A stretch of DNA of 16,100 nucleotides from CAYVAP01 sp964521065 (GTDB taxonomy: Bacteria; Bacteroidota; Bacteroidia; J057): positions 1-16,100 of the forward strand of contig CAZFPQ010000162.1 in NCBI GenBank assembly GCA_964521065.1, read 5' to 3'. Shown piece after piece: positions 13,448-16,100 of this stretch; position 1 is the stretch's first letter; each line of letters begins with the position of its first letter. Both the position numbers and the translations under genes were made by a program. A model generated the notes under the pieces. The model did not search any database. It was not told where the DNA came from and worked only from the letters and a program-made list of their open reading frames with translations.

Positions 13448-15940
13448 TCAGGTCTTTAGCCAACCACTGACATCTTGGTAGTCCAAAAAGTACAGGACGC
13501 GTACTGAAAAGCTATTCAACTGAGGCGCCACCAGGGTTTGCTCTAAGTTTTCCACAAAAGTGGGAGTGGTATCGGGGTCATCGGTAAAAATGGAGTTTTT
13601 CCATACGAAGGTGAGCATGCTGCCTGGAGCAAATTGCCATTGGTAGACCAGATCGACCGTGAAGGCATTGAAGTTTCGATCATGCCGTGGAGTACCATCG
13701 TCTTTGCGCAGTTCATAGTCTATATCAAACAGGCTTCCTTCTGGTCGCAATCCATAGGCATCTTGATACGCAACCTGACTCCAATAATGCCTTACCCGCA
13801 AGGTCATCCCCATGAGGGCATTAAAATTATAGCTCCCCGACAGGGTGTTGGTTAAGGTTTGGATGTCTCTTTGGCCAATCACCACGGACGAAACTTGTCC
13901 TTCCTCATTATAAAGTCGATTTACATAACCCCGCTCATTCCGTCGCCAGACGGTGTTGAAGGAATGGCTGAGGCTAAGGTGTTCGTTGAAGCGAATCCGA
14001 GGCTCGATCTCCAACCAATTGTCTAATTGGTCCCAAGCCGGTCTCCGCCACAGGCCTCCGTTGACCGAAAGCAACAAGGCTTTGCGGCGATCGGTACGTA
14101 GCCTAGCGCTGATACGATGACTTTCGGGCTGAGTAAACACATAACCAGCCGTCCTAGGCTCAAAATGATTCTCTCTAGGAATCGGATTTCCACTCAGAGA
14201 AAGATTAGCACTCCACTGATTCCGAAATTGGGTTCCGAGACTGCCTCTCAACTCAAATCGATCGTACTCCCTAGGCTCGAAGGTACTCTGGTATTCTCCT
14301 CCTACCTCAGCGTTCACGCGGTTGAATATCCCAAAAGGTTCATTAATTCGATAACTGAGTTCGCCATCATACGAAACTTCATTTGGAGCTCGAAGGAAGC
14401 CCAGGTCATTGATGTTGTAGTTGTCACTCTCGACATTATGACCTAGGTTGAAACGCCAGCGCCCGCTTACTTTGGCCATGCGAATACGGTAAGCATAGCC
14501 CCGATCTACTCCCTGTTCACCCAGATTTTGGCCAAAACGCTGACTCAGCACCCCCGAGCCTGAGAAGTTCCAAGTATTGTTTTTATCAAAAAAGGAAAAG
14601 AAGGTACCTGTAACATTGGCATCGATGGCCTCGCCAGAACGCATGACATTGGTATTGAGAACAGAAACCCGAGAGTTGTTAGGCAAATTCTGATCTAAGA
14701 CAAATACGTTGTAGTTGGTCAGTGGATCTGCCTGCACCTCCCTCTCTACCCCACTCACCGTATCTAAGGCAGTAACCAGGGTCCGGTTGGTAAGGCTATT
14801 AAACACACCGATGCCAGTTCCTTTGCGGGTACGTCCCGAAAACTTCGTTGCGTTTAACATGGGAGCTTGATTCGGTAAGCCTTCGGTCAGCAACTCATCA
14901 TCACCCAATTCTCCTGTAAAACCATAGGTACTCCCCACTCTACGTGAATAAAACAGGTCACCTTGGTTGAAGAGTTCTGTTCCCTCGGTGAAAAAGGGTC
15001 GATTTTCAGCAAATCGTACTTCGAAGGGTGAGAGATTGAGCACCACGTTATCCGAACGTACCTGACCAAAATCAGGTACAAGGCTGACGTCCAAGGTAAA
15101 ACTTTCATTGACCCCATATTTTAGGTCCATACCTCCCGCCATTTGAAAAGCGCCCTGGCCACTTTGATGATTATAATAACTGGATATGAAAGGCAAGGCC
15201 GATAGGCGCAAAGGTGGCCGGATATTTTCTAGGCCCGTGAGGGTTCCCATTTGGGCTAAGCGGCTATTGATATTGGCGTCGACGGGATTCCAGTAAGCAT
15301 CATCTCCATAACGGGCAATGATGCGCCTGATGTTGATGCCCCAGACTTGCACATCCTGCTTAGGAAAACGCAAAGAGGAATATGGAATCGCGATTTCCAA
15401 GGTCCAGCCTAGAGAATCAACTTGAACTGCACTACGCCAAACGGCGTCCCAATTGGGGTCGTAGTCATCCTGACTAATGTATAAATCGCGCTGGACTCCT
15501 GAGGCAGAGACGGCGAATTGGAACCCGTTGTTTTGCTGGTTATATGGATCTAGGTAGATACTGAGCTCATCTGCATTCTGCCCCCATTGGTCCCGCTGCC
15601 CCAGTTGGGTCTGGATGCTATCTGGGGAGGTGTCAAACATCCGGGCTCCGATGTAGAGTGCTTTGTTGTCATAAGCCACTTGGACCAACGTCTGTTGGTT
15701 AGAGGGTTGTCCATTATTGGGCCGCCGTTGGACAAAATACTTGATGCTCGCATTCCTTTCATCCTGCCAGTAGTCCTCTGTCAACATGCCGTCTATGCGA
15801 GGGGATTCCTCTATTCTGAAAGCTTGAATATTTTCCTGTGCCCAGGATGATATGGGAACAAGCAACAGAAATAGGGTAAAAACTTTGTACAGCCTAGGGT
15901 ATGGGGAACTCCGAAAACACATCAACCTCAACATCTTCAT
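13448..15940 (-). CDS. DUF5916 outer-membrane protein with CBM9-like N-terminal domain
   Basis: An 830-residue secreted protein. The signal peptide (residues 1-34) has a hydrophobic core VFTLFLLLVPI and a likely cut at SSWA/QEN. Residues about 42-230 resemble a family-9 carbohydrate-binding fold: RIDGMLTEDYWQ, LYIGARMFDTSPD, DELSIYLDPYNQQNNGFQF, WTLEIAIPYSSLRF. From about 245 to the end is the DUF5916 part, with its signature VPDFGQVRSD, LNLSPFEVRFAENRPFFTEG and YSRR (288-334). Many alternating aromatic strands follow, ending in LNSFSVRVLYFLDYQD, as expected for an outer-membrane beta-barrel. Relatives are often labelled 'hydrolase', but no catalytic residues support that; substrate unknown. 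It lies 127 bp upstream of the CHAT gene on the same strand. Whether it belongs to that system is uncertain. A MarR-like inverted repeat sits directly before its ATG. Confidence 0.9.
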   Translation of the reverse strand: MKMLRLMCFRSSPYPRLYKVFTLFLLLVPISSWAQENIQAFRIEESPRIDGMLTEDYWQDERNASIKYFVQRRPNNGQPSNQQTLVQVAYDNKALYIGARMFDTSPDSIQTQLGQRDQWGQNADELSIYLDPYNQQNNGFQFAVSASGVQRDLYISQDDYDPNWDAVWRSAVQVDSLGWTLEIAIPYSSLRFPKQDVQVWGINIRRIIARYGDDAYWNPVDANINSRLAQMGTLTGLENIRPPLRLSALPFISSYYNHQSGQGAFQMAGGMDLKYGVNESFTLDVSLVPDFGQVRSDNVVLNLSPFEVRFAENRPFFTEGTELFNQGDLFYSRRVGSTYGFTGELGDDELLTEGLPNQAPMLNATKFSGRTRKGTGIGVFNSLTNRTLVTALDTVSGVEREVQADPLTNYNVFVLDQNLPNNSRVSVLNTNVMRSGEAIDANVTGTFFSFFDKNNTWNFSGSGVLSQRFGQNLGEQGVDRGYAYRIRMAKVSGRWRFNLGHNVESDNYNINDLGFLRAPNEVSYDGELSYRINEPFGIFNRVNAEVGGEYQSTFEPREYDRFELRGSLGTQFRNQWSANLSLSGNPIPRENHFEPRTAGYVFTQPESHRISARLRTDRRKALLLSVNGGLWRRPAWDQLDNWLEIEPRIRFNEHLSLSHSFNTVWRRNERGYVNRLYNEEGQVSSVVIGQRDIQTLTNTLSGSYNFNALMGMTLRVRHYWSQVAYQDAYGLRPEGSLFDIDYELRKDDGTPRHDRNFNAFTVDLVYQWQFAPGSMLTFVWKNSIFTDDPDTTPTFVENLEQTLVAPQLNSFSVRVLYFLDYQDVSGWLKT

Positions 15941-15948
15941 GGGAGAGC

Positions 15949-15960
15949 AAACAACTGTTT
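15949..15960. promoter_or_regulatory. Candidate MarR-type operator before the DUF5916 gene
   Basis: AAACA AC TGTTT is a perfect 5-2-5 inverted repeat, 9-20 bp upstream of the DUF5916 ATG. Ten bases, AACAACTGTT, are identical to the core of the inverted repeat upstream of the second MarR gene. Binding here would block ribosome loading or early transcription. This is inferred from sequence similarity only. Confidence 0.4.
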
Positions 15961-16100
15961 AAAGCGCAAATCTACCCAATGCGCAGTCCATGACCGATTC
16001 GCTTACCGAGGGAATGTTTCATTACGTCGAATGCTCTTTAGCCCATATTTCTTATCCCCATAGACCTATTCGCAAAATGACAATTCACGGTTCACCTGGG

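Noticed and set aside
14015..14030. Inverted repeat CCAATT-N4-AATTGG
   Set aside because: It is inside the DUF5916 coding region and is explained by the codons there.
13448..15940. Annotation of the DUF5916 protein as a hydrolase or TonB-dependent receptor
   Set aside because: No catalytic motif is visible, and there is no TonB box or plug domain; the N-terminal part is CBM9-like and the rest is a DUF5916 barrel.

Overview
The window looks like chromosomal DNA of a Bacteroidota bacterium, probably a Saprospiria (Lewinella-like) relative. Three things suggest this: a DUF5916 outer-membrane protein of the usual Bacteroidota type, a very large multi-repeat protein combining PKD-like, WD40 and WG repeats, and the lack of clear Shine-Dalgarno sequences before most starts. 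This placement is inference from gene content. No rRNA, tRNA, CRISPR array or insertion sequence was seen.

Left part (1-4938): an aldo/keto reductase gene (minus strand) is divergent from a small SCP2-type sterol/lipid-carrier gene (plus strand). Next is a GT-B fold glycosyltransferase gene (minus), whose upstream region is unusually rich in inverted repeats. Two tandem paralogous MarR-family regulator genes (minus) follow, each with its own hairpin terminator and an A+T-rich upstream region. The two regulators have nearly the same DNA-reading helix. A short inverted motif, ACAAYTGTT, lies upstream of both and again just before the DUF5916 gene at the far right, so it may be a shared operator.

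Right part (4939-16100): four minus-strand genes run in the order DUF5916 outer-membrane protein, CHAT-protease/inactive-STAND protein, MoxR AAA+ ATPase, and a 1924-residue multi-domain protein. The last two overlap (TGATG) and are surely coupled. The MoxR protein belongs by sequence to the branch found in the MoxR-vWA-VMAP class of NTP-dependent biological-conflict systems. The CHAT/iSTAND protein is a typical effector of such systems. The giant protein appears to supply the vWA-like partner: a CoxE-like N-terminal helical domain and a vWA-like domain whose metal-binding motif has decayed. It also carries three membrane segments, a cysteine-rich PKD-like domain, TPR-like helices, WD40 blades and eight or more WG repeats. 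The predicted topology puts the PKD-like domain and the repeat-rich C-terminal half outside the cytoplasm. I therefore propose an envelope-spanning sensor that, through MoxR remodelling, controls a cytoplasmic caspase-like (CHAT) effector. That is the main candidate for a new variant system here.

A second notable feature is a perfect four-copy TAAGGGG heptamer about 32 bp upstream of the moxR start. It can form a G-quadruplex on the template strand and could vary in copy number.
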